Program-made: the position numbers and the translations under genes
NCBI RefSeq assembly: GCF_900113955.1
Contig: NZ_FORH01000008.1
Coordinates: 1 to 64,000, forward strand
DNA: 64,000 nt
Direction of reading: 5' to 3'
DNA from: Celeribacter neptunius
GTDB taxonomy: Bacteria > Pseudomonadota > Alphaproteobacteria > Rhodobacterales > Rhodobacteraceae
Part shown: in pieces, positions 37,729 through 48,474 of the stretch
Position numbering within the stretch: position 1 is the first letter of the stretch
Layout: the number at the start of each line of letters is the position of its first letter
Notes under the pieces: model-generated
The model's input: the letters and a program-made list of their open reading frames with translations, nothing else
Databases searched by the model: none
What the model was told of the DNA's origin: nothing

Positions 37729-37963
37729 CGCCACGGTGTCGCAAATCCGATAAGCTACTGAAATGTAAATGAAGCAAGTTTTACGCTGTTGGCGCTAAAG
37801 TGGCGCAACATGGTTGCGAGGAGGAGGAGCCTCTGCTACATCCGCTCTGATTTTGCTGCCTGCGCGGCTCGCGCGCGGGACAAACAATCTGCCCGGACTT
37901 TTCCAAAGAGCCTGTTCAAAGGGTCGGGGAGGGCTCGGGCCCTAAGACATCGGAAGGGTGGAC

Positions 37964-38524
37964 GTGTCCGAACCAGCTTCGATCTCCAGCGGCATTGCCG
38001 CACGCTACGCAAAGGCCGTTTTCGAACTGGCCAAGGAAAGCAACGCCATCAAGGCGCTTGAAGGGGACGTGGCGACGCTGTCGACAGCGCTCTCCGAAAG
38101 CGACGATCTCAAGGCTCTGATCTCTTCGCCGGTCTACACCCGCGAAGAGCTGGAAGCCGCGATCACCGCGATTGCCAAAAAGGCCGGCCTGACGGATTTC
38201 GTGTCCAGCACGCTGGCGCTCATGGCCCAGAACCGCCGTCTTTTCGCTCTGCCGCAGCTCGTCTCCGGGCTCGCCGGTCTTCTGGCCGAAGAGCGCGGTG
38301 AAGTGACGGCCGAGGTCACCTCCGCCAAGGCGCTGACCAAGACGCAAAGCACCAAACTTGCCAAGACCCTCTCCGAGACCTTTGGTAAGACCGTGAACAT
38401 CAATGCGACCGTGGATGAAACTCTCATCGGCGGTCTTGTCGTTAAGGTGGGCTCGAAGATGATCGACACCTCGATCGCCTCCAAGCTCAACTCCCTCCAG
38501 AATGCAATGAAAGAGGTCGGATAA
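37964..38524 (+). CDS. atpH: F1 ATP synthase delta subunit
   Basis: Peripheral-stalk subunit that ties F1 to the membrane part, 186 residues. It has the OSCP family N-terminus ([18 protein letters not shown]) and C-terminal block ([19 protein letters not shown]). GTG 37964 is preferred over GTG 37958 because it gives the common SEPASIS start with GGAAGG 7 bases upstream. First gene of the F1-only atpHAGDC operon; the F0 genes lie elsewhere, as in most alphaproteobacteria. Confidence 0.95.
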   Translation: MSEPASISSGIAARYAKAVFELAKESNAIKALEGDVATLSTALSESDDLKALISSPVYTREELEAAITAIAKKAGLTDFVSSTLALMAQNRRLFALPQLVSGLAGLLAEERGEVTAEVTSAKALTKTQSTKLAKTLSETFGKTVNINATVDETLIGGLVVKVGSKMIDTSIASKLNSLQNAMKEVG

Positions 38525-40062
38525 TGGGAATCCAGGCAGCTGAAATTTCTGCGATCCTTAAGGAGCAGATTAAAAACTTTGGCCAGGAGGCCGAAGTTGC
38601 TGAAGTGGGCCGCGTGCTCTCCGTCGGTGACGGTATTGCGCGTGTGTACGGCCTCGACAACGTTCAGGCCGGTGAGATGGTCGAATTCCCCGGTGGTATC
38701 CGCGGGATGGCGCTCAACCTCGAAGCCGATAACGTCGGCGTCGTGATCTTCGGGTCCGACCGTGACATTAAAGAAGGCGACACCGTCAAGCGCACCAAGT
38801 CCATCGTGGACGTGCCGGCCGGTGACGCGCTTTTGGGCCGCGTGGTCGACGGTCTGGGCAACCCGATCGACGGCAAAGGCGCCATCGAGGCTTCCGAGCG
38901 TCGCATCGCCGACGTCAAGGCCCCGGGCATCATCCCGCGTAAATCCGTGCACGAACCGATGGCGACCGGCCTCAAGTCCGTCGACGCCATGATCCCGATC
39001 GGCCGCGGCCAGCGTGAGCTGATCATCGGCGACCGTCAGACCGGTAAAACCGCCGTCGCACTCGACGCCGTTCTCAACCAGAAGTCCTACAACGACGCTG
39101 CTGGTGACGACGAGAACAAGAAGCTCTACTGCATCTACGTCGCGATCGGCCAGAAACGCTCCACCGTGGCTCAGCTCGTCAAGAAGCTCGAGGAAACCGG
39201 TGCGATCGAATACACGATCGTCGTGGCCGCAACCGCGTCCGACCCGGCTCCGATGCAGTTCATGGCACCCTATGCCGCGACCGCGATGGCCGAATATTTC
39301 CGTGATAACGGCAAACACGCTCTGATCATCTACGATGACCTTTCCAAGCAAGCCGTGTCCTATCGTCAGATGTCGCTGCTGCTGCGTCGTCCGCCGGGGC
39401 GTGAAGCTTACCCGGGTGACGTGTTCTACCTCCACTCGCGCCTGCTCGAGCGTTCCGCCAAGCTGAACGAAGACTTCGGCGCCGGCTCGCTCACCGCTCT
39501 GCCGATCATCGAGACCCAGGGTGGCGACGTGTCCGCCTTTATTCCGACCAACGTGATCTCGATCACCGACGGTCAGATCTTCCTCGAAACCGAGCTGTTC
39601 TACCAGGGTATCCGCCCGGCCGTGAACACCGGTCTCTCGGTGTCCCGCGTTGGTTCCTCGGCCCAGACGAAAGCCATGTCTTCCGTCGCCGGTCCGGTGA
39701 AGCTGTCGCTGGCTCAGTATCGCGAAATGGCGGCCTTTGCGCAGTTCGGCTCCGATCTCGACGCCTCCACCCAGCAGCTGCTGAACCGTGGTGCGCGCCT
39801 GACCGAGCTGATGAAACAGCCGCAATACTCGCCGCTGACCAACGCCGAAATCGTTGTCACCATCTTCGCCGGCACCAACGGCTACCTGGACAACATCCCG
39901 GTTTCCGAAGTCGGCAAGTTCGAAGCCCAGCTCCTGGACTTCATGCGCAACCAGAAAGCCGATGTTCTCGAGTGGATCACCAACGAGGATCCGAAGATCA
40001 AAGGCGAGCCCGCCGACAAGCTCAAAGCGGTTCTGGACGAATTCGCCAAAACCTACGCTTAA
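38524..40062 (+). CDS. atpA: F1 ATP synthase alpha subunit
   Basis: Non-catalytic nucleotide-binding subunit, 512 residues. The P-loop GDRQTGKT is at residues 169-176, followed by the alpha-specific arginine-finger segment of the family and [19 protein letters not shown]. Its ATG shares one base with the atpH stop (TAATG). Codon choice here (many -C endings such as CGC, CTC, AAG) is typical of highly expressed genes in this genome. Confidence 0.98.
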   Translation: MGIQAAEISAILKEQIKNFGQEAEVAEVGRVLSVGDGIARVYGLDNVQAGEMVEFPGGIRGMALNLEADNVGVVIFGSDRDIKEGDTVKRTKSIVDVPAGDALLGRVVDGLGNPIDGKGAIEASERRIADVKAPGIIPRKSVHEPMATGLKSVDAMIPIGRGQRELIIGDRQTGKTAVALDAVLNQKSYNDAAGDDENKKLYCIYVAIGQKRSTVAQLVKKLEETGAIEYTIVVAATASDPAPMQFMAPYAATAMAEYFRDNGKHALIIYDDLSKQAVSYRQMSLLLRRPPGREAYPGDVFYLHSRLLERSAKLNEDFGAGSLTALPIIETQGGDVSAFIPTNVISITDGQIFLETELFYQGIRPAVNTGLSVSRVGSSAQTKAMSSVAGPVKLSLAQYREMAAFAQFGSDLDASTQQLLNRGARLTELMKQPQYSPLTNAEIVVTIFAGTNGYLDNIPVSEVGKFEAQLLDFMRNQKADVLEWITNEDPKIKGEPADKLKAVLDEFAKTYA

Positions 40063-40080
40063 TCCTTAAAGGACGCTTTT

Positions 40081-40953
40081 ATGCCCAGCCTCAAGGATCT
40101 CAAAAACAGGATCTCGTCGGTCAAATCGACCCGCAAGATCACCAAGGCCATGCAGATGGTCGCGGCGGCCAAGCTCCGTCGCGCCCAGGATGCGGCTGAG
40201 GCCTCGCGCCCCTATGCAGAGCGTTTCAACGCTGTGCTGGGTGCGCTGTCGGCTTCGGTTGGTGGCTCCGATACCGCGCCCCGGCTTTTGGCCGGGACCG
40301 GCAAAGACGATGTGCAAATGCTTGTCGTCATGACATCTGAGAAAGGTCTCTGCGGCGGTTTCAACACCAATATCGTGAAGCTCGCCAAGACCCGGATCGC
40401 TGAACTCCAGGCCAAAGGCAAGGTGGTGAAAATTCTCACCGTCGGCAAAAAAGGCCGGGAACAGCTGAAACGGGAATATGCGGATCTTTTCGTCGGTCAC
40501 GTGGACCTCACCGAGGTCAAGAAAATCGGCTATGCGAATGCGCAGGAGATCGCCAAGGATCTTCTGGCGAAATTCGATGAGGCCGAGTTCGACGTGGCGA
40601 CGATCTTCTACGCGAAGTTCCAGAACGTCGTGACGCAGATCCCGACCGCACAGCAGATCATTCCCGCGGCCTATGAGGCCGAAGAGGGGGATGCCGGCGC
40701 GCTCTACGATTACGAGCCCTCCGAGGAAGGCATTCTTGCCGACCTTCTGCCGCGTGGTGTGGCAACGCAGATCTTCTCGGCTCTCTTGGAAAACGCCGCC
40801 TCCGAGCAGGGCGCGCGGATGTCCGCCATGGACAACGCCACCCGCAACGCAGGCGACATGATCGACAAGCTGACCATCGAGTATAACCGCTCGCGTCAGG
40901 CCGTGATCACCAACGAGCTTATCGAAATCATCTCGGGCGCTGAAGCGCTCTAA
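40081..40953 (+). CDS. atpG: F1 ATP synthase gamma subunit
   Basis: Rotor shaft inside the alpha-beta ring, 290 residues. The N-terminal helix ([26 protein letters not shown]) and C-terminal helix ([25 protein letters not shown]) that form the coiled-coil shaft are complete. It lies 18 bases after atpA and 18 before atpD. Confidence 0.98.
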   Translation: MPSLKDLKNRISSVKSTRKITKAMQMVAAAKLRRAQDAAEASRPYAERFNAVLGALSASVGGSDTAPRLLAGTGKDDVQMLVVMTSEKGLCGGFNTNIVKLAKTRIAELQAKGKVVKILTVGKKGREQLKREYADLFVGHVDLTEVKKIGYANAQEIAKDLLAKFDEAEFDVATIFYAKFQNVVTQIPTAQQIIPAAYEAEEGDAGALYDYEPSEEGILADLLPRGVATQIFSALLENAASEQGARMSAMDNATRNAGDMIDKLTIEYNRSRQAVITNELIEIISGAEAL

Positions 40954-42396
<1,443 letters not shown>

Positions 42397-42420
42397 TAGA
42401 ACCCCGGAAGGAGGCCTCTG

Positions 42421-42828
42421 ATGGCTACAGTCCAATTTGATCTCGTCTCGCCTGAGCGGAAGCTGGCTTCCGTTCCCGTGGAGACGGTGCAGATCCCGGG
42501 TTCCGAAGGTCGACTCACTGCGATGGCGGGCCACGAGCCCACCATCCTCACCCTGCGCCCCGGTCTCCTGATCGCGAACGGGCCGGAAGGTGAGCTGGAG
42601 TTCATCGTGACGGGCGGCTTTGCCGAACTGTCTCCGGAGAACATCTCTGTGCTGGCCGAAGTGGCCATGCCGCGCGGAGAAATGTCTCAGGAGATCGTCA
42701 CCGATCTGATCGCAAAAGCGCGTGCCCAGCACGACAAGGCGTCTCAGGAAGAGCAGGCGGACACGCATTCCTTCCTCGCCGATCTGGTGCATATCGCCGA
42801 AGATCTCGGGTTCCACACCAATCTCTGA
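42421..42828 (+). CDS. atpC: F1 ATP synthase epsilon subunit
   Basis: 135 residues. It has the N-terminal beta-sandwich ([14 protein letters not shown] ... [16 protein letters not shown]) and a short C-terminal helical part ([18 protein letters not shown]) that is less developed than in E. coli epsilon. GGAGG precedes the ATG. Last gene of the operon; a strong terminator follows. Confidence 0.96.
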   Translation: MATVQFDLVSPERKLASVPVETVQIPGSEGRLTAMAGHEPTILTLRPGLLIANGPEGELEFIVTGGFAELSPENISVLAEVAMPRGEMSQEIVTDLIAKARAQHDKASQEEQADTHSFLADLVHIAEDLGFHTNL

Positions 42829-42848
42829 TTGGTCGGACAGCAAATTCG

Positions 42849-42884
42849 AAAGGCCCCGCGTCGACCACGCCGGGGCCTTTTTTA
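42849..42884 (+). terminator. atp operon terminator
   Basis: AAGGCCCCG ... CGGGGCCTT hairpin followed by a run of T (to 42883), 20 bases after the atpC stop. Confidence 0.93.
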
Positions 42885-42941
42885 TGCCAGATCTCCCGAC
42901 TTTCATGGGCCCATTGAAAGAAGAGATTTGGATGTGATGCG

Positions 42942-43967
42942 ATGCTTTGGAGACGTTTGTTCAGCGATCTTTCCGCTTGGTTGACCGGGTTGCTGAGCCT
43001 TCTGGCCGCATCCGTCGTTTTGGGAATAGCGGGGCGCTGGGTCTATCACGAAAACTGGGGAAATGCCGGATTGAGCGCCGCGATTTCGGCGCTGCAGGGC
43101 GGGTTTGCCCTATTGCTCCTGCTGCAGTCTGGTTTGAGCAGGTTTGAGCGCTATTTCTCCGGCAGGCGCCTGCGGCTCGCGATGTTTATTCTCCTCTGGC
43201 TGTTTTTCACCATGCTGACGTTTCAATCGCAACCCTTCGTGGATCTGTTCGGACCGTGGTTTCAGGAGCTTGCACTGATGGCCTTGCCTCTGGTGACCTT
43301 CGGCTTCCTGCTGAGCCATGTCCGACCGGGCCTTGCCTATAGCGGGATGGAGGCACGGGTAAAACCGCCGGGAATTCTGGGCGAACTTCGGTGGTTCAAA
43401 TCGCGTCGGGATGTGCGGCAAAAAGGCTGGCTAAGTCTTTTGGTCAACCTGTTGGCCTTGTTGCCGCTGTTCTTCATTTACGGCGGTATCTTTCTACATA
43501 GCTTGCCGACGGAACGAGGGTTTCAATTGATGAAGTCTCTTGGCCTTGCCTATGCGGCCTATGTCATTGTTCTTCTTCTGTTGGTGTTTCTTAGGGCGCA
43601 AGCGTGCAGTGGAGAAGGGCCTGCTTTGAGGCTCAAGACACCCATTTTTGCGTGGACGGTGACGCTGATCTACCTGTTGAGCCCCTTCATCATGCGCCCT
43701 GCCAGTACGATTGTCTGGGTCAGCAACTTTGTGACGGAAAACCCAGTCGAGACACATGAGTACCGTGTGCTTGGGGCCGCTTCCATGCGATCAAAGTTCA
43801 CCTGTAAAACCCCTTTGAAAGTGCAGCTCGTCCCGGAGACGGAAACCGGGATCGTTTGTGTTGGGGCTGCGCTTGAGAAGGCCGCCCGTCCCGGGCAGAC
43901 ACTTACTGTGCGCGGAGAGGCGGGGCCCTTTGGAGTATCCCCACAGAGTCACGGGTTGTTGAACTGA
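42942..43967 (+). CDS. multi-pass membrane protein of unknown family
   Basis: 341 residues that I do not recognise. About seven hydrophobic helices lie between residues 12 and 270 (for example LTGLLSLLAASVVLGIAG, MFILLWLFFTMLTF, LLVNLLALLPLFFIYGGIF). A soluble C-terminal domain of about 75 residues contains two Cys (SKFTCKTP and GIVCVGA) that could pair outside the cytoplasm. Its GC content and codon use (TTG, CTT, TTT) are looser than those of the neighbouring atp genes, which suggests a recent or poorly expressed gene. Start ATG 42942 has only a weak upstream site. Confidence 0.65.
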   Translation: MLWRRLFSDLSAWLTGLLSLLAASVVLGIAGRWVYHENWGNAGLSAAISALQGGFALLLLLQSGLSRFERYFSGRRLRLAMFILLWLFFTMLTFQSQPFVDLFGPWFQELALMALPLVTFGFLLSHVRPGLAYSGMEARVKPPGILGELRWFKSRRDVRQKGWLSLLVNLLALLPLFFIYGGIFLHSLPTERGFQLMKSLGLAYAAYVIVLLLLVFLRAQACSGEGPALRLKTPIFAWTVTLIYLLSPFIMRPASTIVWVSNFVTENPVETHEYRVLGAASMRSKFTCKTPLKVQLVPETETGIVCVGAALEKAARPGQTLTVRGEAGPFGVSPQSHGLLN

Positions 43968-44018
43968 GCATTTCCGGCTTTGTTTGCGCGGATCTTGGCG
44001 CGGTTTTGAGGGAGAGAA

Positions 44019-44372
44019 ATGGACAAGAACTATCAGGACCGGGTCCACGATTGGGTGCTTGCCTGTTTTGGCGAAGAGGTGGCCATGGATGGGGCAGAGC
44101 GCAACCGCCGCTTTCTCGAGGAATCCCTGGAGCTGGTGCAATCGCTCGGGGCGACGCGCGCGTTTGCCCATCAGCTGGTGGACTATGTGTTCTCGCGCCC
44201 GCCCGGCGATGCGGCACAAGAGGTGGGCGGGGTGATGGTCACCCTGGCGTCGCTCTGTGCCACAAACGGGCTCGACATGACGGGGGAGGGGCAACAGGAA
44301 CTCGACCGCATCGACCGGCCCGAGATCATCACCAAGATCCGGGCCAAACATGCGGGAAAGCCGCAGTTCTGA
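44019..44372 (+). CDS. small helical protein, MazG-like
   Basis: 117 residues, all helical by eye. FLEESLELVQSLG resembles the ExxE helix of MazG-type nucleotide pyrophosphohydrolases, and AAQEVGGVMVTLASLC resembles the second helix. The second acidic metal pair is not clear, so activity is uncertain. GAGAG precedes the ATG. It lies 51 bases after the membrane protein gene and may share its transcript. Confidence 0.6.
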   Translation: MDKNYQDRVHDWVLACFGEEVAMDGAERNRRFLEESLELVQSLGATRAFAHQLVDYVFSRPPGDAAQEVGGVMVTLASLCATNGLDMTGEGQQELDRIDRPEIITKIRAKHAGKPQF

Positions 44373-44458
44373 GGATCGGGTCTCGTTAACCCTTTCCCTC
44401 TTCCCTTTCGCCCGCGTTTCGGGGCAATCTGCCCTCGGGGTATGAGACCAAGAAACGC

Positions 44459-44809
44459 ATGTTGAGAATTGACAGTCATCAGCTGGGGATTGCGCAGGGA
44501 TCCCTTTTGCTCTTTTCCGATTTTCAGGACGGGGGCGCGATGTGGACCGGCAAGGGGCCGCGTGAGCTGCGCCGCATCGTCGAGTTCGACGAGCATTTCA
44601 CCTGCCCGCCCGTGGTTCAGACCAGTCTGTCGATGCTCGACATCGATCAGTCCACCAATCACCGCGTCGATATTTCCGCCGAGATGGTGACCGAGGACGG
44701 GTTCGTCATCGTCTTCCGCACCTGGGGCGACACAAAGATTGCCCGCGTTCGCGCCGACTGGACCGCTTTCGGCCCGGTGCGCCATGAGGATGACTGGGAG
44801 CTGTACTGA
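44459..44809 (+). CDS. H-type lectin domain protein
   Basis: 116 residues covering one H-type lectin domain, the sugar-binding fold of snail agglutinin and discoidins: FSDFQDGGAMWTG, TCPPVVQTSLSMLDID, VFRTWGDTKIARVRADW. There is no signal peptide, so if it binds sugars it does so inside the cell or leaves by another route. The same one-domain protein is common in Rhodobacterales, to my recollection. Function unknown. Confidence 0.78.
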   Translation: MLRIDSHQLGIAQGSLLLFSDFQDGGAMWTGKGPRELRRIVEFDEHFTCPPVVQTSLSMLDIDQSTNHRVDISAEMVTEDGFVIVFRTWGDTKIARVRADWTAFGPVRHEDDWELY

Positions 44810-44890
44810 GGGCGTGCGCGGGGGCTTTGCCTTGTTCCGGCCGAATGGCCCTCCTCTCAATCGTCCGCCCCATCCGCACAGCAGACCCAT

Positions 44891-44923
44891 ATAAAAAGCG
44901 CGAAGGGCCGAGCCCTCCGCGCT
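44891..44923 (-). terminator. prs terminator
   Basis: Minus-strand hairpin AGCGCG-GAGGGC-TCG-GCCCTT-CGCGCT followed by TTTTTAT, 31 bases after the prs stop. Read the other way it may also stop the lectin gene. Confidence 0.8.
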
Positions 44924-44953
44924 GTCGTCTTTTCCGGCAGGGCTGCATAAGCC

Positions 44954-45970
44954 TTACGGGTGATAGACACCCTCATAGAGCGGCACCAGCGTCTTGTCTT
45001 CGAACAGCGAGGACACCGAGGTGCCGTTCCAGGTGTTGATGATCGCCTGCGCGAACAAGGGCGCGGTGGGGACCACGCGGATGTTCTTGCATTTCGCGGC
45101 TTCTTCGGTGGCTTCGATCGAATCCGTGATCACCAGCGAGGAGAGTTTCGAGTTGGTCACGCGCTCGACCGCCGGGCCGGAGAGCACACCGTGCGAGATA
45201 TAGGCGTGGACTTCGGCCGCACCCTTTTCCATCAGCAGATCGGCGGCTTTGCAGAGCGTGCCAGCGGTGTCCACGAGGTCATCGACGATGATGCATTTCT
45301 TGCCTTCGACATTGCCGATCACGGTCATTTCGGCGACCTCACCCGGCTTTTCGCGGCGTTTGTCGACGATGGACAGCGGCGCGTCGATGCGCTTGGCAAG
45401 CTCACGGGCACGGGCCACACCGCCGACGTCCGGCGAGACCACCATGATGTCCTCGAGCCCGTCCTTGAAATGATGTTTGATGTCGAGCGCAAAGACCGGC
45501 GAAGCATAGAGGTTGTCGACCGGAATGTCGAAGAAGCCCTGGATCTGCGTCGCGTGCAGATCGAGGGTGAGAACCCGTTCGATGCCGGCTTCGACCATCA
45601 TATTGGCGACGAGCTTGGCGGTGATCGGCGTGCGGGCCTTGGTGCGGCGGTCCTGGCGGGCATAGCCGAAATAGGGCACCACGGCGGTGATGCGACCGGC
45701 CGAAGAGCGGCGCAGCGCATCGGTGATGATCAAGAGTTCCATGAGATTGTCATTGGCCGGGTTGGATGTCGGCTGAATGACGAACATGTCCTCACCACGC
45801 ACGTTCTCGTAGACCTCGACGAAAATCTCGCCATCGTTGAACCGTTCGACACGGGCGTCGCACAGGTCGATCGACATGCCGCGATGCATCGACAGGCGGC
45901 GGGCAATGGCATTGCCGAGCGTGCGGTTGGCATTGCCGGAGATGAGTTTCGGTTCATGAGATGTGGGCAT
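44954..45970 (-). CDS. prs: ribose-phosphate pyrophosphokinase
   Basis: Makes PRPP from ribose 5-phosphate and ATP for purine, pyrimidine, histidine and NAD synthesis. 338 residues from ATG 45970 ([16 protein letters not shown]). The PRPP-binding motif is [16 protein letters not shown], and the ATP loop region is [33 protein letters not shown] is also typical. It diverges from the isomerase-like gene. Confidence 0.96.
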   Translation of the reverse strand: MPTSHEPKLISGNANRTLGNAIARRLSMHRGMSIDLCDARVERFNDGEIFVEVYENVRGEDMFVIQPTSNPANDNLMELLIITDALRRSSAGRITAVVPYFGYARQDRRTKARTPITAKLVANMMVEAGIERVLTLDLHATQIQGFFDIPVDNLYASPVFALDIKHHFKDGLEDIMVVSPDVGGVARARELAKRIDAPLSIVDKRREKPGEVAEMTVIGNVEGKKCIIVDDLVDTAGTLCKAADLLMEKGAAEVHAYISHGVLSGPAVERVTNSKLSSLVITDSIEATEEAAKCKNIRVVPTAPLFAQAIINTWNGTSVSSLFEDKTLVPLYEGVYHP

Positions 45971-46031
45971 GGCAGCTTTTCCCAAGGTGTTTTGGCGTAT
46001 TTGGCGCGGGGACCGTCACGGAATCGTAACG

Positions 46032-46059
46032 TTGACACCGCTTACCACCCCGCTAGCTT
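46032..46059 (+). promoter_or_regulatory. candidate promoter of the HCCA isomerase-like gene
   Basis: TTGACA and TAGCTT separated by 16 bases, 35 bases before the ATG at 46094. Confidence 0.5.
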
Positions 46060-46093
46060 CTTGCAAACATCTGGCAGCCCCTGGAGCGCGCAA

Positions 46094-46705
46094 ATGGCCC
46101 ATATCGACTATTATTTTTCCCTGCTTTCCTCCTTCACCTATCTCGCTGGCGACCGCTTTGCCGAAATTGCGGAAAAACACGGTGCAACGGTGCGTTACAA
46201 GCCCTTCGACATTCTGACGATGTTCGACCGTCTCGGTGCCCCGCGCCCGGCGGACCGCCCGGAAGGGCGCAAGATCTACCGCATGCAGGAGCTCAAGCGT
46301 TTCGCGGCGCAGGCTGGCAAGCCGATGAAGTTTCAGCCGGCCTTCTGGCCGACCAATGCGGCGCCTGGCTCCTATGCCGTGATTGCGGCGCAGGAGGCGC
46401 TGGAGAATGGCGCCGAGGGCGATCTCGACGGATTGGTGCAGCGCCTGCTCAAAGCCGTTTGGGAAGAGGATCGCGACATCGCAGATGACGCGGTGATCAC
46501 CGAGGCGCTGAAAGCCAGCGGTTTCGACCCGATGCTGTCGATGACCGGCATGCTCAAAGGCGCCGAGACCTATGCGAAGAACCTCGAGGATGCGGTGAGT
46601 GTCGGCGTCTTCGGCTCGCCCTTCTACATCATCACCGACACGGATGAACGCTTCTGGGGGCAGGACCGTCTCGATATGCTCGACGCGTATCTGGGGAGTT
46701 TGTGA
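46094..46705 (+). CDS. 2-hydroxychromene-2-carboxylate isomerase-like (DsbA/kappa-GST fold)
   Basis: 203 residues of the HCCA isomerase family: IDYYFSLLSSFTYLAGDRF at the start, a helical insert (about 50-130), and GVFGSPFYIITD at the end of the thioredoxin-like domain. There is no CxxC. Known members use glutathione to isomerise naphthalene breakdown products; without other aromatic genes nearby the substrate is open. ATG 46094 is the first good start after the divergent promoter. Confidence 0.82.
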   Translation: MAHIDYYFSLLSSFTYLAGDRFAEIAEKHGATVRYKPFDILTMFDRLGAPRPADRPEGRKIYRMQELKRFAAQAGKPMKFQPAFWPTNAAPGSYAVIAAQEALENGAEGDLDGLVQRLLKAVWEEDRDIADDAVITEALKASGFDPMLSMTGMLKGAETYAKNLEDAVSVGVFGSPFYIITDTDERFWGQDRLDMLDAYLGSL

Positions 46706-46765
46706 GGGTGTTTGCCCGATGGCGGCATTGAGCCCTTTGGGGACATTGCCCCTTCTGCTCAAGCC

Positions 46766-46925
46766 GTGACAAGCCTGCCCGTGGGGTGGCGCTCAAACGG
46801 CTGAGCGGGTCACTTTATGGTGCAAAATACATCGATGATCTGAGGTCTGCGCGCGGATGACAATGCGCCAGCCCGCCGGGATGGGCAGGCGCAGGCGCGG
46901 CGGCCTTCGGCCTTGTTCCGTGCCG
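46766..46925 (+). repeat. dispersed intergenic repeat, type A copy 3
   Basis: About 160 bp: GTGACAAGCCTGCCCGTGGG, CTTTATGGTGC, AAATACATC, TGAGGTCTG, hairpin GCGCCAGCCCG/TGGGCAGGCGC, then GGCCTTCGGCCTTGTTCCG. It lies between the converging ends of the HCCA-like and threonine aldolase genes. Confidence 0.88.
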
Positions 46926-46987
46926 AACACCACTTCGTTCAAATGGCAGGAAAGTCCCGCATCGCTGCCGGTTCGAGCGCCGCCGCC

Positions 46988-48025
46988 TCAGTCGCTTAGT
47001 GCCGCCAAGAGCGCGTCCACATCGGCTTCGGTGGTCGACCAGCTCGCCACGAAACGCGCCAGAAGCGGCTCTTCCGGATCGCCGGTGAGCGCCGTGCCAG
47101 TGCCCCAGAGGTGATAGGCGGCGCCTTTCGCCTTGGCCTTGAGATGGGCGGCGCGGGGCAGGCGGGCAAAGACCAGATTGCCATCGACCTTGTAGGCCAG
47201 TTCGCCACCGATCTCCTTGATCCCCTTGGCCAGACGCGCGCCCATGGCATTGGCCTGCGTCGCGAGCTCCAGCCAGAGATCATCCTCGAGCCATGCGAGC
47301 ATCTGCGCCGAGACATAGCGGGCTTTCGACAGGTTATGCCCGCCGCGCATGCGCTGGCTCTCGAAGGCCTGTTTGAGGCTTGGGTCAAAGATCACCGCGG
47401 CCTCTGCGGCCATCGCCCCGGTCTTGGTCGCGCCAAGCGAGAGCGCGGACAGCTCGCGGGTCATTTCCCAGGGCGAGGTGCCAGAGGCGGCGATGGCATT
47501 GGCAAAGCGTGCGCCATCGAGATGCAGCGGCAGGCGCCCCGCATCGGCCAGAGCGGCAATATCCGCCGGGCGGTACAATTCGCCGAATTCGGTGAGGTTG
47601 GTGATCGAGACGCCCACAGGTGGGCTGGCGTGGATGTCGTCCTTGGCGCTGTCCGCGATCACCGCCTGCCTGAGCTCCTCAGGGTCAAGGCGGCTGCCGA
47701 CCCCGGGCAGGGGTTTGAGCTTGGCGCCACCGGAATAGAAGGGCACGGAATTGCGCTCGTCCACTTCGATATGCGCGCTCTTGTGGCAATAGAGAATGCC
47801 CCAGGGCGGGGACATCGCCGCCAGCAGCGCGGCATTGGTGCCGGTGCCCGAGGTCATCGGGTAGATCAGCGCATCGGGGGCCTGGAACATGTCCCGCAGA
47901 CGTTCGGTCAGCTCGGCGGTCCAGCGGTCCCCCGCATAGGCCGGGGCATAGCCCTCGTTGGCTTTCGCCAGCGCTTCCATGAGTTTCGGATGGACGCCGG
48001 ATGTGTTGTCAGAGGCAAATTGCAT
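46988..48025 (-). CDS. ltaE: low-specificity L-threonine aldolase
   Basis: PLP enzyme that splits threonine or allo-threonine to glycine and acetaldehyde. 345 residues. Blocks include FASDNTSGVHPKLMEAL, HLDGARFANA (Asp binds the pyridine) and ALSLGATKTGAMAAEA, which carries the PLP lysine. GAGGAG precedes ATG 48025, which overlaps the stop of the YcgN-like gene (TGATG). The frame stays open upstream inside that gene but is not used. Confidence 0.92.
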   Translation of the reverse strand: MQFASDNTSGVHPKLMEALAKANEGYAPAYAGDRWTAELTERLRDMFQAPDALIYPMTSGTGTNAALLAAMSPPWGILYCHKSAHIEVDERNSVPFYSGGAKLKPLPGVGSRLDPEELRQAVIADSAKDDIHASPPVGVSITNLTEFGELYRPADIAALADAGRLPLHLDGARFANAIAASGTSPWEMTRELSALSLGATKTGAMAAEAAVIFDPSLKQAFESQRMRGGHNLSKARYVSAQMLAWLEDDLWLELATQANAMGARLAKGIKEIGGELAYKVDGNLVFARLPRAAHLKAKAKGAAYHLWGTGTALTGDPEEPLLARFVASWSTTEADVDALLAALSD

Positions 48026-48474
48026 CAGCTGGGCTCCTCGATGATGTGATCTTCCCAATCTTCCTCGTCGACCTCGAATTCCGGCACGGTGCGGTTGCGC
48101 ACGGAAATTCCGGCGGCATGGACGCTTTCCGGGTCCCCGGTCAGAAGCGGGTGCCACTCGGGCAGGGAACGGCCCTGCCACAACAGCCGGTAGGCACAGG
48201 TGGCGGGCATCCAATAGGCGTGCTCTTCGATATTCGAGGGGCTGAGCTGGATGCATTCGGGCACCAGCTTCTTGCGGATCTGATACTGCCCGCATTGGCA
48301 GGAATAATCATCCAGAAGCCGACAGGCGACGCGGGTCAGAAACACCTCGCCGGTGTCCGCATCCTCGATCTTGTTGAGGCAGCATTTGCCGCAACCATCA
48401 CAGAGCGCTTCCCATTCCTCTTCGCTCATCTTGCTGAGGGGAACGGTCTCCCAGAACCTCTTGCGCAGGCTCAT
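48025..48474 (-). CDS. YcgN-family Cys-cluster protein
   Basis: 149 residues of the YcgN/UPF0260 family (zinc- or iron-chelating). Cysteines occur as CDGCGKCCLN, RVACRLLDDYSCQCGQY, VPECIQL and MPATCAYRLL. Function unknown; a metal site is likely. ATG 48474 overlaps the ribF stop by 4 bases, and its own stop overlaps ltaE, so it is coupled to both. Confidence 0.88.
   Translation of the reverse strand: MSLRKRFWETVPLSKMSEEEWEALCDGCGKCCLNKIEDADTGEVFLTRVACRLLDDYSCQCGQYQIRKKLVPECIQLSPSNIEEHAYWMPATCAYRLLWQGRSLPEWHPLLTGDPESVHAAGISVRNRTVPEFEVDEEDWEDHIIEEPS

Larger units (their letters stand above)
37497..37963. other. gap between the DUF481 gene and the atp operon
   Basis: 467 bases holding two separate intrinsic terminators (37543-37572 and 37701-37728), a possible small RNA between them and the atp leader. 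TTGCGC (37726) and GATAAG 17 bases later could be a weak atp promoter. A short rightward reading frame at 37789-38061 overlaps atpH and lacks support. Confidence 0.5.

Noticed and set aside
37789..38061. A 90-codon frame before and into atpH
   Set aside because: It is Arg-rich, overlaps atpH out of frame and has no similarity or start signal.
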